DNA of 46,168 bases. Source: an uncultured Rhizobiaceae bacterium. Lineage in GTDB: Bacteria > Pseudomonadota > Alphaproteobacteria > Rhizobiales > Rhizobiaceae. Below are positions 35,809 through 46,168 of this stretch, in pieces. Below the pieces are notes generated by a model. The model did no database searches. It was not told the origin of the DNA and saw only the letters and a program-made list of their open reading frames with translations. Position numbers and translations under genes: made by a program. The stretch spans positions 1 through 46,168 of the forward strand of contig CATQIJ010000009.1 in assembly GCA_958296345.1 (NCBI GenBank), written 5' to 3'. The first letter of the stretch is position 1; each line of letters begins with the position of its first letter.

Positions 35809-35844
35809 GTTCCCGTATCCTCTGCTAAAGGAGAATACGGGAAC
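35809..35844. terminator. Terminator hairpin between LysM gene and pepA
   Basis: GTTCCCGTA (35809-35817) and TACGGGAAC (35836-35844) form a perfect 9-bp stem, extended by TCCT/AGGA across a small internal bulge. Located between convergent genes. T tracts are short on both sides. Confidence 0.65.
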
Positions 35845-35862
35845 TATAATGAGCTTAAGAGC

Positions 35863-37359
35863 TTATTCGTAGAATTCTGAAACTAGCTTATCAAGCAATC
35901 TGACACCATAACCTGATCCCCAAGATTGATTGTATTCATTGGTCTTTGATCCCATTGCCATACCTGCAACATCAATATGTACCCATGGCACATCGTTGAC
36001 AAAACGTTGCAGGAATTGCGCAGCGGTAATCGAGCCTGCATAGCGCCCACCAGAGTTTTTCATATCTGCGTTTTTACTATCAATAATTTTGTCATAAGCA
36101 TCACTAAGAGGCAGTCGCCAAACTTTTTCATCCGTTATCTGACCAGCCTTAAATAAGTTGTCCGCAAGTTCATCATTGTTTGAGAATATCCCTGCGTTTT
36201 CCTTACCAAGCGCAACAAGCACAGCGCCCGTAAGCGTTGCAAGGTTGATCATAAATTTCGGCTTAAAACGCTTCTGACAATACCAAAGCGCATCAGCAAG
36301 AACCAAGCGCCCTTCTGCATCTGTATTAATAATTTCAATGGTTTGGCCTGACATTGATGTTACAATATCGCCCGGGCGTTGAGCATTTGCATCTGGCATA
36401 TTTTCAACCAAACCAATAATACCAACCGCATTGATTTTGGCTTTTCTGGCAGCAAGTGCATGCATCAAACCAGTAACAGCAGCAGCACCGCCCATGTCAC
36501 CTTTCATATCTTCCATACCGCCGCCAGGTTTTAAGGAAATACCACCCGTATCAAAGACGACACCTTTACCAACGAACCCAAGGGGCTTTTCGCCTTTTTT
36601 GCCCCCATCCCATTGAATAATTGCCATACGGGCTTGGCGGTCGGTGGCAGAACCTTGAGAAACCCCAAGCAAAGCACCCATGCCGAGTTTTTTCATCTCA
36701 GCAACACCAAGCACTTGGACTTTAGCTCCTAGTTTTTTGAGTTTCATTGCTTCTTTAGCAAATTCAACAGGACCTAAAGTATTCGGCGGCTCATTCACAA
36801 GTTGCCGAGCAACATTCACCCCATCACTCACGCCATCTATTCGCGCCCATGCTTTTTTCGTCGGTGCCAGTTCGTCGCAACCAACTTTAAACTTGGCTAC
36901 CTTCTTAGGTTTTTTGTCAGCTTCACGCCCTTTAGTGAAATAACCATCAAACTTATAGGCACGTAGTTTTGCACCAGCTGCAATGTTTGCAATATCGACA
37001 GCAGAAAGCACATTTGATTTAAGCCCTACTTCAGTCAAAACTGTCACCGCACTTGAACTACCCACCGCAGCAAAAATCTTACCACCAACTTTAAAGCAGT
37101 CTGCTTCTGTTAAATCAGAAGGCTTTCCGCAGCCTATCAACAAAACCTTATCAAGACCGCCCTCTGGAGCGACCAGAGTTAGCATTGAACCTAATTTCCC
37201 TGAAAAACTATCAACGGACATAGCTCTTTCAAGCTGTTTACTACATGTCATTGCCTTAACTAACGGAGGTAATTTTCCATCAAGAGGCATAACAACAGCT
37301 AGAATGCCGTTCGCAGGAATTGAGTTTTTCGCAAATGTGAAAGTCGGTAACTTAGCCAT
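35863..37359 (-). CDS. pepA: Leucyl aminopeptidase (M17)
   Basis: A cytosolic dimetal aminopeptidase, hexameric in studied homologs, that removes N-terminal residues from peptides. 498 residues; the signature [14 protein letters not shown] is intact, as are [20 protein letters not shown] and [10 protein letters not shown] with metal ligands. Length typical. Divergent from lptF across a 310-bp gap. E. coli PepA also acts as a DNA-binding protein; that cannot be judged here. Confidence 0.97.
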   Translation of the reverse strand: MAKLPTFTFAKNSIPANGILAVVMPLDGKLPPLVKAMTCSKQLERAMSVDSFSGKLGSMLTLVAPEGGLDKVLLIGCGKPSDLTEADCFKVGGKIFAAVGSSSAVTVLTEVGLKSNVLSAVDIANIAAGAKLRAYKFDGYFTKGREADKKPKKVAKFKVGCDELAPTKKAWARIDGVSDGVNVARQLVNEPPNTLGPVEFAKEAMKLKKLGAKVQVLGVAEMKKLGMGALLGVSQGSATDRQARMAIIQWDGGKKGEKPLGFVGKGVVFDTGGISLKPGGGMEDMKGDMGGAAAVTGLMHALAARKAKINAVGIIGLVENMPDANAQRPGDIVTSMSGQTIEIINTDAEGRLVLADALWYCQKRFKPKFMINLATLTGAVLVALGKENAGIFSNNDELADNLFKAGQITDEKVWRLPLSDAYDKIIDSKNADMKNSGGRYAGSITAAQFLQRFVNDVPWVHIDVAGMAMGSKTNEYNQSWGSGYGVRLLDKLVSEFYE

Positions 37360-37669
37360 ATTATCTCCAAAGATTCATTTATTACGGAAGGTAATACATT
37401 TCACCGTCCTGTCGAGGGTGGAAATCAAAAATCTCTTTTTTTAGGAGTACTTTCTAGAAGATTGAGCATATTTGAGCCACAAAATATGTGTGTATGCCAT
37501 TAAGCAGACGATAAAATTTATTAACAGGTTCTTTACCCTGTTTTTTGTTCAATTTTTAGCCAATTCTGGACAATAATGTTAACTATAACCAATCAACTGG
37601 GGAATCGCTTATCACGCAGGCGAAATAAAAAAGCCCGCTTATTTCTAAGCTTTCAAGGTCAAGCACAAC
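37360..37669. other. Divergent pepA/lptF intergenic region
   Basis: 310 bp holding the promoters of pepA (leftward) and the lptF operon (rightward). AT-rich stretches near 37505-37575 are promoter-like but no consensus pair is good enough to call. No gene seen. Confidence 0.5.
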
Positions 37670-38884
37670 ATGTCGTTAATCGAGCGATACATATTCAGGA
37701 AAGCCACATCAGCCACGCTGATTATTTTGTGTTCGCTTGCTGGTGTTGTATGGATCGTTCAAGCTCTAAAAGGCATCGACATCATTAATAGTAACGGGCA
37801 AACAATATTTGCTTACTTATCGCTTACAACACTCGCTGTCCCAAATCTTCTGGTTGCTATTATTCCGGTTGCACTTCTCCTTTCTACAATCAGCACCATC
37901 AATGCATTAAATTCAAATACGGAACTTGTTGTCGTAACGGCTAGTGGGTGCTCAAATTGGACCATAGCAAAGCCTCTTATCATTCTAGCATTAGCCTGTA
38001 GTTTGTTTACAGGTGCAGTAGGTCATGTAATATCGCCCTTAAGCCTAATAAAGTTAAAATCCTACGTCACTGAAATGCGCGCGGACCTTGTCTCTATCTT
38101 AATTCAAGAAGGCACGTTTAATAAGATTGGCAAAGATTTAACCTTTCATATTTCAGAACGAAACGCAGGCGGAATTTTATCTGGCATTTTAATCTCAGAT
38201 GAACGCGGTGAAAACACAGCAATCATCTACACCGCCAAAGAAGGCATCTTAACTCGGTCAGATCAAGGCTCTTATTTGAAGTTAAAAGACGGCGAAATTC
38301 AACAAATAAACCGCAAAGATGATAGCGTCACTCTGATTAATTACCAATCTTATATATTTGATTTATCAAGCTTTTCTGGGGGAGGATCTCAAAAAACAGC
38401 GGACCTAAAAACAAAAGAACGTACCACACTGGAATTATTTAATCCTGATCCTAACGATAACACATATAAAAGCACCCCAGGTGAATACACCAGTGAAATC
38501 CATGAACGTTTTTCAGAAATGTTATGGCCATTTGCATATGTATTTATGATCTTAGCATTTGCGGGACAAGCACGTTCAAACCGACAAAGTTTTAGTACCT
38601 CAATTACAACTGCAGCACTTTCAGTTGTTGTTGCCAGAGGCACAGGCTTCTCCGCAGTGAGTTCATTAAAATCAGACCCTAACGCGATCTATCTCGTTTA
38701 CGCTTTGCCATTAGGCTGCATCGCATTTGGCGCTTGGTTTATATTCACCAATCGCCCAGCAAGTCTTCCTAAAGGAATTGTAGACCGTATTGAAAAGAAC
38801 AATCTATTTCTGGCTCAGAAATCCCAAAACCTTTATGACCAATATAAACTGTTTAGACGTCGCCTAGCGGGGATAAAAACATGA
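37670..38884 (+). CDS. lptF: LPS export ABC transporter permease LptF
   Basis: Inner-membrane permease that with LptG and LptB2 extracts LPS for transport to the outer membrane. 404 residues: three N-terminal membrane segments beginning near ATSATLIILCSLAGVVWIVQ, a periplasmic beta-jellyroll of about 150 residues, and three C-terminal segments from about residue 283. The N-terminal pattern YIFRKATSATLIIL and NSNTELVVVTASG are family-typical. Its stop overlaps the lptG start (ATGA). Confidence 0.95.
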   Translation: MSLIERYIFRKATSATLIILCSLAGVVWIVQALKGIDIINSNGQTIFAYLSLTTLAVPNLLVAIIPVALLLSTISTINALNSNTELVVVTASGCSNWTIAKPLIILALACSLFTGAVGHVISPLSLIKLKSYVTEMRADLVSILIQEGTFNKIGKDLTFHISERNAGGILSGILISDERGENTAIIYTAKEGILTRSDQGSYLKLKDGEIQQINRKDDSVTLINYQSYIFDLSSFSGGGSQKTADLKTKERTTLELFNPDPNDNTYKSTPGEYTSEIHERFSEMLWPFAYVFMILAFAGQARSNRQSFSTSITTAALSVVVARGTGFSAVSSLKSDPNAIYLVYALPLGCIAFGAWFIFTNRPASLPKGIVDRIEKNNLFLAQKSQNLYDQYKLFRRRLAGIKT

Positions 38885-39979
38885 TCGGTAAGACGCTCGG
38901 GTTTTATATCTCTTCTCGCTTTCTCAAAGTTCTATTTGCAATGGTTTTAGGACTCGGCTTTTTGATTGTTACGGTTGATTTTATCGAACAATTACGAAAA
39001 TCAGCAAACATTGAAGATATTTCCTTGTGGTCGCTTTATACAATTGCTCTCCTAAGAGCCCCAGTTTTCATTGAAAAAGCTTTTCCATTTGCGTGTCTTT
39101 TTGCAGCAATGATCACCCTCACCCAGCTTAATTTGAAGATGGAATTGGTTGTGGCGCGCGCAGCTGGAATATCAGCTTCACAATTCTTGTTGCCCATCAG
39201 CATTTCTGCGGCACTTGTCGGCGTTTTCGTTGCAACAATTTATAACCCTTATGCTATTAGCGCATTTGAGCGAAGCGAAGCGCTTTCAGCAGAAGTAATA
39301 TATAAAAAACCGTCTAAGAACGGCAACCTTACAAAACGCAATTATTGGATTAAGCAACAGGACGACAATGGCGAAAGTTCTATCATTAATGCTGAAATTG
39401 CTCGTAATGGTGGAAAGCTCCTAGATAACATCTCAATCATTCGATTTAACGACAAATGGAAAATCATTGAACGTGTTGACGCTAAACAAGCAATACATAC
39501 TTCAAACAGCTGGTTACTGAATGAAGTAACAAAAACAGATGGATCAGGCAAAAAAACCAACCTTGGCTCAATGAATTTACAAACAAGGTTAACGGAAGAT
39601 GACCTTCTTGGCATTACGACGAAGCCGGATGGAATTTCTTTCTGGGAATTGAAAAAAAACCGCCAAACGTGTGGAAAAATCAGGCACAAACGGCAAACCT
39701 TACATGGTTCAATATTACAGCCTGACAGCTCTCCCACTGTTTTTATTGGCAATGGTAATCGTTGCCGCGACTGTTTGCCTTAGATTTGTGCGTTTTGGAC
39801 AGGTTGGAAGGATGATTTTGGGTGGCATCTTTTGCGGGTTCGTGCTTTATACAATTACGAGTCTAATAACGGCTTTGGGTAGTAATGGTGTAGTGCCGCC
39901 TGCATTGGCAGCATGGGCACCGGGATTTGTGGCGACCTTGTTTGGTATGAGTGTATTGTTGCATCAGGAGGACGGGTAA
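38881..39979 (+). pseudogene. lptG: LPS export permease LptG with +1 frameshift in an A8 tract
   Basis: Partner of LptF. The first frame, from ATG 38881, is clear LptG (KTLGFYISSRFLKVLFAMVL, ARAAGISASQFLLPISISA) up to ISFWELKK at about residue 260. After the A8 tract at 39651-39658 it reads nonsense to a stop at 39783. Dropping one A restores TAKRVEKSGTNGKPYMVQYY, and SLTALPLFLLAMVIVAATVC, and on to the last membrane segments, ending at TAA 39977-39979. Repaired length is 365 residues, normal. The gene is essential in most LPS-making bacteria, so either the extra A is an assembly error, or slippage on the A8 tract supplies in-frame product. Confidence 0.9.
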
Positions 39980-42454
39980 TTGGTACGTCCTGAGCGCGGG
40001 ATAAAATCGACTAAAAAACGCTATACTAGCGTTTTGCTTGCAACCTGCGCGGCTGCGAGCCTTTTGGCGTTTTCACCACTTACAATCAACGATAATTTCC
40101 AAATGTCGCTTAATTCTGCCAATGCCCAAGAAGTCCAAGCAACTCAAATTTTTGATGATACAACAGCCCCAGATGCAGAAGAACAACTTCTCCTAGAATC
40201 TGATCAGCTAACCTATGACAACGATCGTAGCGTCGTCATAGCAACAGGCAATGTTCAAATTGCATACGGCAAGTCGACTCTTGTAGCTGATAAAGTTGAA
40301 TACAACCAACAAAGTGGACGTTTGATCGCAAGCGGCAACGTTGAAATCCTTGAGCCGAATGGCAATCGCATCTTTGCACAAGAAATAGATATCACGGATG
40401 ACTTCAAAGACGGTTTTGTTTCGGCCTTAAATGTACAAACCGCAGACAACACCCGCATCGCAGCAGAAAGCGCTGAACGCCGTGATGGTGAAGTTACAGA
40501 ATTCAACAATGGCGTTTACACTGCCTGTAAAGCCTGTGCTGAGAACCCGCAAAAACCACCTTTCTGGTCTATTCGGGCTGCAAAGGTTGTTGTAAATAAT
40601 TCAAAAAAGACCATCGAATATGAAGAACCAACCTTCGAGTTCTTTGGCAAACCAGTTTTCAAATTATCGCATTTTTCTCATGCTGATCCTGCCATTAAGC
40701 GCAAATCAGGTTTCTTGATACCACAAGTCAAAAACTCAGATGAAAAAGGCACCAGTTATAAACAAGGCTATTTCTTTAATCTTGCTCCTAATTATGACGT
40801 AACCGTCTATGGCACATATTACTCTCGCCAAGGGTTCTTAGGTGAGGCTGAATGGCGTCAGAGAACGGAGAACGGAGAATACAGCATTCGCTACGCAGGG
40901 ATAGGCCAACGAAACCCTGAAGAATTCAAATCAAATAACACACCTACCGTGGATGCAGTTGAAACTTACCGCCATGCGCTCATCACAAAAGGCTTATTTG
41001 ATATTAACTCACGCTGGAAACTGGGTTGGGACGCCCTCTTCCAAACAGACGCTAATTTTGCTCGTACGTATGATATTGACGATAAAGACGATAAAGACGA
41101 TAACGACATCACAAATGAAATCTATCTCGTAGGCCTAGGAGATAAAAACTACTTCGACCTGCGCGCAGAAGATTACTTGGTTCAATCAAGAAGACTTGAT
41201 GAACTGTCAGATACGTTTTTCCCTGGCAATCAGTCAGCAACAGACCAACAAGCAACAGCACTTCCATTATTGGATTACAACACTGTATCGGGTGAAGAAT
41301 TTGGTTACGGTCAAGTTTCCTTTGATCTAAATGTTGCAAGTGTTTCTCGCGATGCTGTTCAGTACTCCAATATCGGTGAAGCTGTTGATATTGCGAATAC
41401 GAATAAAGATGATGACCGCTTGACTGGCCTAGATGGTAATACCACAAGAGTAAGTGGAGAGTTTGAATGGAAAGCGTCCAGCATTTCGACAGGTGGTTTG
41501 GTTAGCACAGCATCTTTGAGCGTTCGAGGCGACGCAATTTATTCGGATGTTCAAGACCCAACTGCAAGCACTCTGCCGATTAATGCAACACTCCTCAGCA
41601 ACGACAGCATCTACCGTGCAATGCCTGCTGGGATACTTGAAATTCGCTACCCAATGATTGCGCAAACCGATACGGCTAGTCATATCTTTGAGCCGATTGC
41701 TCAGGTTGTTGTTCGCCCGAACGAACGTCACATTGGCGAGTTTGCCAATGAAGATGCACAAAGCTTGGTCTTTGATACAACCAATCTGTTCGAACGCGAT
41801 AAATTCTCTGGTTATGACCGCGTTGAAGGCGGCACACGCGCAAATATTGGTTTCCGCTATTCAGCTAGCTTCCTTGAAGGTGGCAACATAGACATTGTGG
41901 CAGGACAATCTTTCCACCTTGGCGGCGATAATTCTTTTGCTTCGACCAATGACTTAACAAATGCTGGCGAAGAATCTGGCCTTGAAACAGATAGCTCTGA
42001 CATTGTTGCCTCTCTAAGAGTGAGCGATAACGCAGGCGTATCAGCAGGCTTTGCAGTTCGCTTGGATGAAAAAGACTTAGACCTTAATAGTGCTCAAGCT
42101 GATGTAACTGTCAGCCAAAAAGATTATTCATTCCGGACATCTTATACATTCACAGAAGCACAGCCTAACTATCGCTTTGACCAAGATCGTCATGAAGTCA
42201 CAGGAACGGGAAGTGTACGCATAGATGAAAATTGGCGCGTCTTTGGTTCCGCATCCTATGACATTGAAAGCAGCGAACTTTATAAGCACGGTATAGGTGT
42301 TGGCTACGATAATGATTGCTTCTCATTCTCACTTAGCTACAGCGATAATGACAACCGTACGACGGGTGAAAATACCGGTAGTACCATTGGCGTATCACTT
42401 GGGCTTCGCACAATTGGTGGCTTTGAGCGCGATTTTGACATTAATGACAATTAG
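39980..42454 (+). CDS. lptD: LPS-assembly protein LptD
   Basis: Outer-membrane barrel that inserts LPS into the outer leaflet together with LptE. 824 residues: signal peptide around residues 15-50 (ATCAAASLLAFSPL), an N-terminal OstA/jellyroll domain (TYDNDRSVVIATGNVQIAYG, AQEIDITDDFKDGF), the CKACAENPQKPPFW segment typical of alphaproteobacterial LptD, and a C-terminal barrel. Translation starts at TTG 39980, immediately after the lptG stop. A short acidic repeat DDKDDKDDNDI near residue 370 is unusual within a barrel loop. Confidence 0.95.
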   Translation: MVRPERGIKSTKKRYTSVLLATCAAASLLAFSPLTINDNFQMSLNSANAQEVQATQIFDDTTAPDAEEQLLLESDQLTYDNDRSVVIATGNVQIAYGKSTLVADKVEYNQQSGRLIASGNVEILEPNGNRIFAQEIDITDDFKDGFVSALNVQTADNTRIAAESAERRDGEVTEFNNGVYTACKACAENPQKPPFWSIRAAKVVVNNSKKTIEYEEPTFEFFGKPVFKLSHFSHADPAIKRKSGFLIPQVKNSDEKGTSYKQGYFFNLAPNYDVTVYGTYYSRQGFLGEAEWRQRTENGEYSIRYAGIGQRNPEEFKSNNTPTVDAVETYRHALITKGLFDINSRWKLGWDALFQTDANFARTYDIDDKDDKDDNDITNEIYLVGLGDKNYFDLRAEDYLVQSRRLDELSDTFFPGNQSATDQQATALPLLDYNTVSGEEFGYGQVSFDLNVASVSRDAVQYSNIGEAVDIANTNKDDDRLTGLDGNTTRVSGEFEWKASSISTGGLVSTASLSVRGDAIYSDVQDPTASTLPINATLLSNDSIYRAMPAGILEIRYPMIAQTDTASHIFEPIAQVVVRPNERHIGEFANEDAQSLVFDTTNLFERDKFSGYDRVEGGTRANIGFRYSASFLEGGNIDIVAGQSFHLGGDNSFASTNDLTNAGEESGLETDSSDIVASLRVSDNAGVSAGFAVRLDEKDLDLNSAQADVTVSQKDYSFRTSYTFTEAQPNYRFDQDRHEVTGTGSVRIDENWRVFGSASYDIESSELYKHGIGVGYDNDCFSFSLSYSDNDNRTTGENTGSTIGVSLGLRTIGGFERDFDINDN

Positions 42455-42540
42455 GCTCAAAAAATTAAATCATAAAAATACCTGATTTGACGTGTTTGAG
42501 ATTACTATCAGGGCTGAAGTTATATCTCGGGGACTAGAAA

Positions 42541-43605
42541 ATGAAAATTGCAACAATAGGCCTAAATTGTCTGTTTAGCGGAGCACTGCTTGCGCTTACA
42601 GCTTGCAATTCCTCAAGTTCAGCCATCAAAGAAAGCACAAAAACAGAAGAAACCGCACAATTAGCAGCGGAAGCCAGCACTGAAGCTGCAAAAGAAGAGA
42701 ATAAAGAGCTTGCAAAAGTCATCACAAAAAAAGGCGGCGTTCAAAACCGTGGTGCTTATATCAAAGTCCTTGTAAATAAGACTCCTATTACAAATTATGA
42801 CATTCAGCGCAGAGCAAGCTTCTTAAAACTTCGCCGCATATCTGGTAATCGCGCTAAAATTGCTGAGAATGAAATGATTGAACAAGCGCTTAAGCTTGAA
42901 GAAGCAAAAAAACGCCGCAGAACAGCAACGAAAGCTCAAGTTGATGCTGCTTTCCTAAATTTTGCAAAACAAAACCGTGCTACGCCAGCAATTCTTTCAA
43001 GAGAACTTGGCAAATTGGGCGTGGGGGCTCCTCACTTTAAAGAGTTCATCAAAACTCAAATTAGCTGGCAGCGAACTATGCAAGGTAAATTTCAAGCTGA
43101 AACAACTCGTGTTTCTGAGCAACAAGCAATTAAACAGTTAAGAGATAGCGGAAATCAAAAACCAAAGGTCAATGAGTACACCTTTAAGCAGGTAATTTTT
43201 GTAGTTCCAAAAAACAAAAGATCAAAAGCTGCGCTAGCAAAACGCAAAAGAGAAGCAAACGCATTCCGTCAAACATATTCTGGCTGTGAAACTTTGCTCC
43301 AATCTATAAAAGCGCTAAAAGATGTAAGCATTATTGACCGCAGACACCTTATGGAACCTGAACTTCCTGGCAACTGGAAAGAAGCAATTTCTAAAACGAG
43401 CGCAGGAAGCACAACAGGTGTTCAGGAAACAGAAAGAGGCGTTGAGTTTATGGCTGTTTGCAGCACTCGCACAGTAGATGATGATCGCGCCGCTCAAGTC
43501 ACCAAACAATCAACTGACTTTACTAAATTTGGTAAAGAAAGCAGTGAGTTCTCAAAAAAATACCTAAACGAATTGCGTGAACGCGCGACCATCGTGTATC
43601 AATAA
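42541..43605 (+). CDS. SurA-like periplasmic chaperone, predicted lipoprotein
   Basis: 354 residues. The N-terminal SurA domain is recognisable in VLVNKTPITNYDIQRRASFL and ENEMIEQALKLEEAKKRR; the PPIase-like part is divergent (YTFKQVIFVVPKNKRSKAA). SurA helps LptD and other outer-membrane proteins fold. Unlike classic SurA, its signal peptide ends LTACNSSSS, a lipobox (T-A-C), predicting lipidation, followed by a Glu/Lys/Ala-rich linker. Between lptD and pdxA, the usual operon place. Six nt before pdxA. Confidence 0.85.
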   Translation: MKIATIGLNCLFSGALLALTACNSSSSAIKESTKTEETAQLAAEASTEAAKEENKELAKVITKKGGVQNRGAYIKVLVNKTPITNYDIQRRASFLKLRRISGNRAKIAENEMIEQALKLEEAKKRRRTATKAQVDAAFLNFAKQNRATPAILSRELGKLGVGAPHFKEFIKTQISWQRTMQGKFQAETTRVSEQQAIKQLRDSGNQKPKVNEYTFKQVIFVVPKNKRSKAALAKRKREANAFRQTYSGCETLLQSIKALKDVSIIDRRHLMEPELPGNWKEAISKTSAGSTTGVQETERGVEFMAVCSTRTVDDDRAAQVTKQSTDFTKFGKESSEFSKKYLNELRERATIVYQ

Positions 43606-43610
43606 ATATC

Positions 43611-44609
43611 ATGAGCAAGCCATCATTACCGCTTGCTATTTCTTTGGGAGATCCATCAGGGATTGGCCCAGATATTTTATTAAAAGCTTGGTCTGATAAA
43701 GACAGCACACCACTCCCACAGCTCTTTGTCGCTGGCGATAAAGAATTCCTAAAACGCCGCGCAAAGCTTTTGGGTTTAAACATTAAATTTAGCGATTACA
43801 AAAATGTTAATACCGAAGATGACGACCTACCTGTTCTAGACATTGCTTATCCACTTATTGGCGATGCAGGATCACCTAACACAAACGATGCATTAGGAAC
43901 AATTAAATCAATCGATACATGTGTGGAACTTACCCTTCAGGGAAAAGCAGCAGGCGTTGTAACTTGCCCTATTAACAAACATGTTTTGTATGAAGCTGGT
44001 TTTAATCAACCCGGCCACACAGAATATCTAGCTGAACTTGGAACAAAACATACAGGCAAAAAAATCACACCAGTTATGATGTTGGCTGGACCAGAACTTA
44101 GAACAGTGCCTGTTACCATTCACATTCCACTGCATTACGTTCCAAAACAACTTACTCAAGAATTGATTTTTGAAATAGCAAAAATAACTGCAGAAGATTT
44201 AGCTTTACGATTTGGTATTCAAAACCCAAGGCTTGCCATCTCAGGCCTTAATCCTCACGCAGGCGAAAACGGCAGCATGGGGCACGAAGACTCGAAGGTT
44301 GTTGAACCTGCAATAAAACAACTGAAAGCATTAGGTATCAATGCTTTGGGACCATTACCTGCAGATACAATGTTCCATAAACAGGCACGTGAGGCCTACG
44401 ATGTTGCAATTTGTATGTATCATGACCAAGCTCTTATTCCGGCTAAAACCCTAGGCTTTGATGACGCTGTCAATGTAACGCTCGGCCTACCCTTTATCCG
44501 AACATCACCAGACCACGGCACAGCTTATGATATTGCAGGCACAGGCAAGGCTAATCCATCTAGCTTCATCGCAGCTTTAAAAATGGCTTACGAAATGAGC
44601 TTAAAATAA
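43611..44609 (+). CDS. pdxA: 4-hydroxythreonine-4-phosphate dehydrogenase
   Basis: Oxidises 4-phosphohydroxy-L-threonine in pyridoxal-5-phosphate synthesis. 332 residues with [17 protein letters not shown] at the N-terminus, [31 protein letters not shown] and [16 protein letters not shown], which contain the metal-binding His and Asp residues. Length typical. Its stop shares one base with the rsmA start (TAATG). Confidence 0.97.
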   Translation: MSKPSLPLAISLGDPSGIGPDILLKAWSDKDSTPLPQLFVAGDKEFLKRRAKLLGLNIKFSDYKNVNTEDDDLPVLDIAYPLIGDAGSPNTNDALGTIKSIDTCVELTLQGKAAGVVTCPINKHVLYEAGFNQPGHTEYLAELGTKHTGKKITPVMMLAGPELRTVPVTIHIPLHYVPKQLTQELIFEIAKITAEDLALRFGIQNPRLAISGLNPHAGENGSMGHEDSKVVEPAIKQLKALGINALGPLPADTMFHKQAREAYDVAICMYHDQALIPAKTLGFDDAVNVTLGLPFIRTSPDHGTAYDIAGTGKANPSSFIAALKMAYEMSLK

Positions 44610-45433
44610 TGAGCGCCATCGATACGCTACCGCCTCTTCGAGAAGTGATTGAAAAACATGGTCTAGCTGCCAAGAAAGCACTGGGACAAAACTTCCTTCT
44701 TGATTTGAACTTAACCTCACGCATTGCCAGAACCGCAGGCAACTTAGAAGGTTATGACATCATCGAGGTAGGACCAGGCCCTGGCGGCTTAACACGTGCT
44801 CTACTTGCCAATGGTGCGGAAAAAGTAACTGCCATAGAACGAGACGCAAGATGCCTCGGCGCACTTGCACAGATCAGCGATCATTATGACGGCAGACTTC
44901 AAGTTATTGAAGGCGATGCACTAAAAGCTGACTGGGAAAAACTAATAACCCGCAAAGCGAAAATTGTGGCTAACCTACCCTATAATATCGCCACTCCTCT
45001 TTTAACTGGTTGGCTAGGCACTGAAGAATGGCCTCCATTTTTTGATAGCCTGACTTTGATGTTTCAAAAAGAAGTTGCAGAACGTATTTGCGCTACGCCA
45101 GCTGATAAACATTATGGCAGACTAGGCGTTTTATGCGGATGGCGCACCCATGCAACGAAAGCTTTTGATGTATCTCGTGAAGCTTTCTCCCCACCACCAA
45201 AAGTTACGTCATCGATAGTACATGTAGAACCAAGGGCAGAGCCACTGCCCTGTTCTATCAAATCACTTGAGATCATTACACGAGCAGCCTTTGGCCAACG
45301 TAGAAAAATGCTAAGAGCGAGCCTAAAAGCTTTGGGTGGAGAAACATTACTTGAAAAAGCAGAAATCATTCCAACAAAACGTGCAGAAGAAATTGATGTG
45401 GCAGGATTTGTCAGATTAGCAAACGCGCTTTAA
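44609..45433 (+). CDS. rsmA: 16S rRNA A1518/A1519 dimethyltransferase
   Basis: Dimethylates two adjacent adenines near the 3' end of 16S rRNA (also called KsgA). 274 residues with [23 protein letters not shown] motif [14 protein letters not shown], catalytic [10 protein letters not shown], and [17 protein letters not shown]. Loss confers kasugamycin resistance in other species. Converges with the GNAT gene, sharing the TTAA tetranucleotide as part of both stops. Confidence 0.97.
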   Translation: MSAIDTLPPLREVIEKHGLAAKKALGQNFLLDLNLTSRIARTAGNLEGYDIIEVGPGPGGLTRALLANGAEKVTAIERDARCLGALAQISDHYDGRLQVIEGDALKADWEKLITRKAKIVANLPYNIATPLLTGWLGTEEWPPFFDSLTLMFQKEVAERICATPADKHYGRLGVLCGWRTHATKAFDVSREAFSPPPKVTSSIVHVEPRAEPLPCSIKSLEIITRAAFGQRRKMLRASLKALGGETLLEKAEIIPTKRAEEIDVAGFVRLANAL

Positions 45434-45858
45434 AGCTGAATTTTCATATCTTGATGCAGAATTCCCGCATCCAAATATTCATCGCCATAAGCTTCAAAAC
45501 CTAATTTTTCATAAAATAAAAGCGCATGTGTTTGCGAACCTAAAACAGCTATTTCCACCTTATCTTCAGACTTTAAAATAGATAAAATTCCGCGCATTAG
45601 TTCAGCGCCAAGACCTGTGCCACGCGCTTCCTTCAAAATACAAACACGCTGTATCTTTGCTTTTTCGCCAATGTATTGAAACCTTGCAGCGCCTAAGGCT
45701 TTTCCATCGACTCGCGCAAGTATATGTATACAGTGATCATCATCACCATCTACTTCTTCGTGCGCTGGAACCTCTTGTTCTTCAATAAAAACGATACGCC
45801 TAAGTCTAAAGCATTCTGCAAGATCAGCTTTAGAAGTTACAGTATCAATATCAGCCAT
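45430..45858 (-). CDS. GNAT-family N-acetyltransferase
   Basis: About 142 residues. The acetyl-CoA-binding loop is [13 protein letters not shown], preceded by [17 protein letters not shown]. The N-terminal [20 protein letters not shown] is typical of the ElaA/YjcF-type branch. Substrate unknown. ATG 45858 is used; the frame is open to 45882. It overlaps the end of gmk by 8 nt, so they are coupled. Confidence 0.88.
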   Translation of the reverse strand: MADIDTVTSKADLAECFRLRRIVFIEEQEVPAHEEVDGDDDHCIHILARVDGKALGAARFQYIGEKAKIQRVCILKEARGTGLGAELMRGILSILKSEDKVEIAVLGSQTHALLFYEKLGFEAYGDEYLDAGILHQDMKIQL

Positions 45859-46168
45859 TGATGAGCGTATCTTCAAATTCAAAAAGACCCGGACGACGAT
45901 CTCGCCGCAAACGTTCAGCTGTTAAGATCGACTGTACTTGATGCAATGCCTGATCCAAATCTTCATTGACCACGACGTAGTCATATTCTTTCCAATGAGA
46001 AATTTCTTCAATCGCATTGGTCAACCGCTTAGCAATTACATCTTCCGCATCTTCTGCCCGCCTAATAAGACGGGACTTAAGCTCCGTCATGGAAGGAGGT
46101 AAGATAAAGATTGAAACAACATCTGCTCTAGCTGTTTCCATGAGTTGTTGACCGCCTTGATAATCAAT
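45851..46168 (-). CDS. gmk: Guanylate kinase, C-terminal part (gene runs out of the window)
   Basis: The visible 105 residues cover the C-terminal half: [29 protein letters not shown] and [20 protein letters not shown]. These match guanylate kinase, which phosphorylates GMP to GDP. The N-terminal P-loop and start lie beyond base 46168. Neighbouring rsmA and gmk is common in alphaproteobacteria. Confidence 0.93.
   Translation of the reverse strand: MDYQGGQQLMETARADVVSIFILPPSMTELKSRLIRRAEDAEDVIAKRLTNAIEEISHWKEYDYVVVNEDLDQALHQVQSILTAERLRRDRRPGLFEFEDTLING

Overview
The window looks like chromosome of an AT-rich alphaproteobacterium of the order Hyphomicrobiales (Rhizobiales). The evidence is gene order and gene families: murA / DUF2948 / hisD / UPF0262 / LMW phosphatase / infA / maf / yacG / tRNA-Phe; aroA / cmk / rpsA next to a FYDLN acid-domain gene and tRNA-Ala; lptF / lptG / lptD / surA-like / pdxA / rsmA followed by gmk; and a UPF0314 (DUF2585) gene. 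The genus cannot be named from this sequence alone.

Layout. 1-1,500: a UPF0314 membrane protein, a small exported Cys-rich protein and a broken small gene. 1,536-9,700: the leftward conserved block from the conserved small gene and murA down to yacG and tRNA-Phe, interrupted between infA and the phosphatase by a 2.5-kb accessory insert (HAD type II dehalogenase, small membrane protein, LysR regulator) in which two of three genes are broken. 9,825-17,270: an accessory island abutting tRNA-Thr, with a damaged large serine recombinase, a leftward cluster of unrecognised hydrophilic proteins (two of them paralogs), and a leftward cluster of small exported or membrane proteins. 17,450-24,530: purine (urate) catabolism, with a malic enzyme, PuuD urate hydroxylase, UraH, a fused allantoinase/OHCU decarboxylase and an NCS2 permease. 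24,978-32,096: exported proteins, rpsA, cmk, a RIME-like palindromic repeat, a LAS-type peptidase, a lipoprotein and aroA. 32,096-35,863: FYDLN protein, tRNA-Ala, a holC/methyltransferase/membrane-protein operon, and a LysM protein. 35,863-46,168: pepA, then the LPS-export / PPIase / vitamin B6 / rRNA-methylation operon, a GNAT protein and partial gmk.

The most striking property is damage. I can reconstruct about twelve genes whose reading frames are interrupted by a single in-frame stop, a 1-2 nt indel or a short tandem duplication. Lesions lie in accessory DNA, as expected of decaying islands, but also in core genes: lptG carries one extra A in an A8 tract, and the purine permease carries a perfect 16-bp tandem duplication that replaces its C-terminus. 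All four nonsense codons are TAG or TGA, explainable by single G:C to A:T transitions. Either this lineage is accumulating pseudogenes, or some indels are assembly errors; the lptG case is the best test.

The most promising unfamiliar material is the tRNA-Thr island: a serine recombinase whose frame runs through the antisense of the whole tRNA gene, a duplicated gene family with one copy degraded, and a run of small exported proteins in which one leader sequence has been tandemly duplicated.
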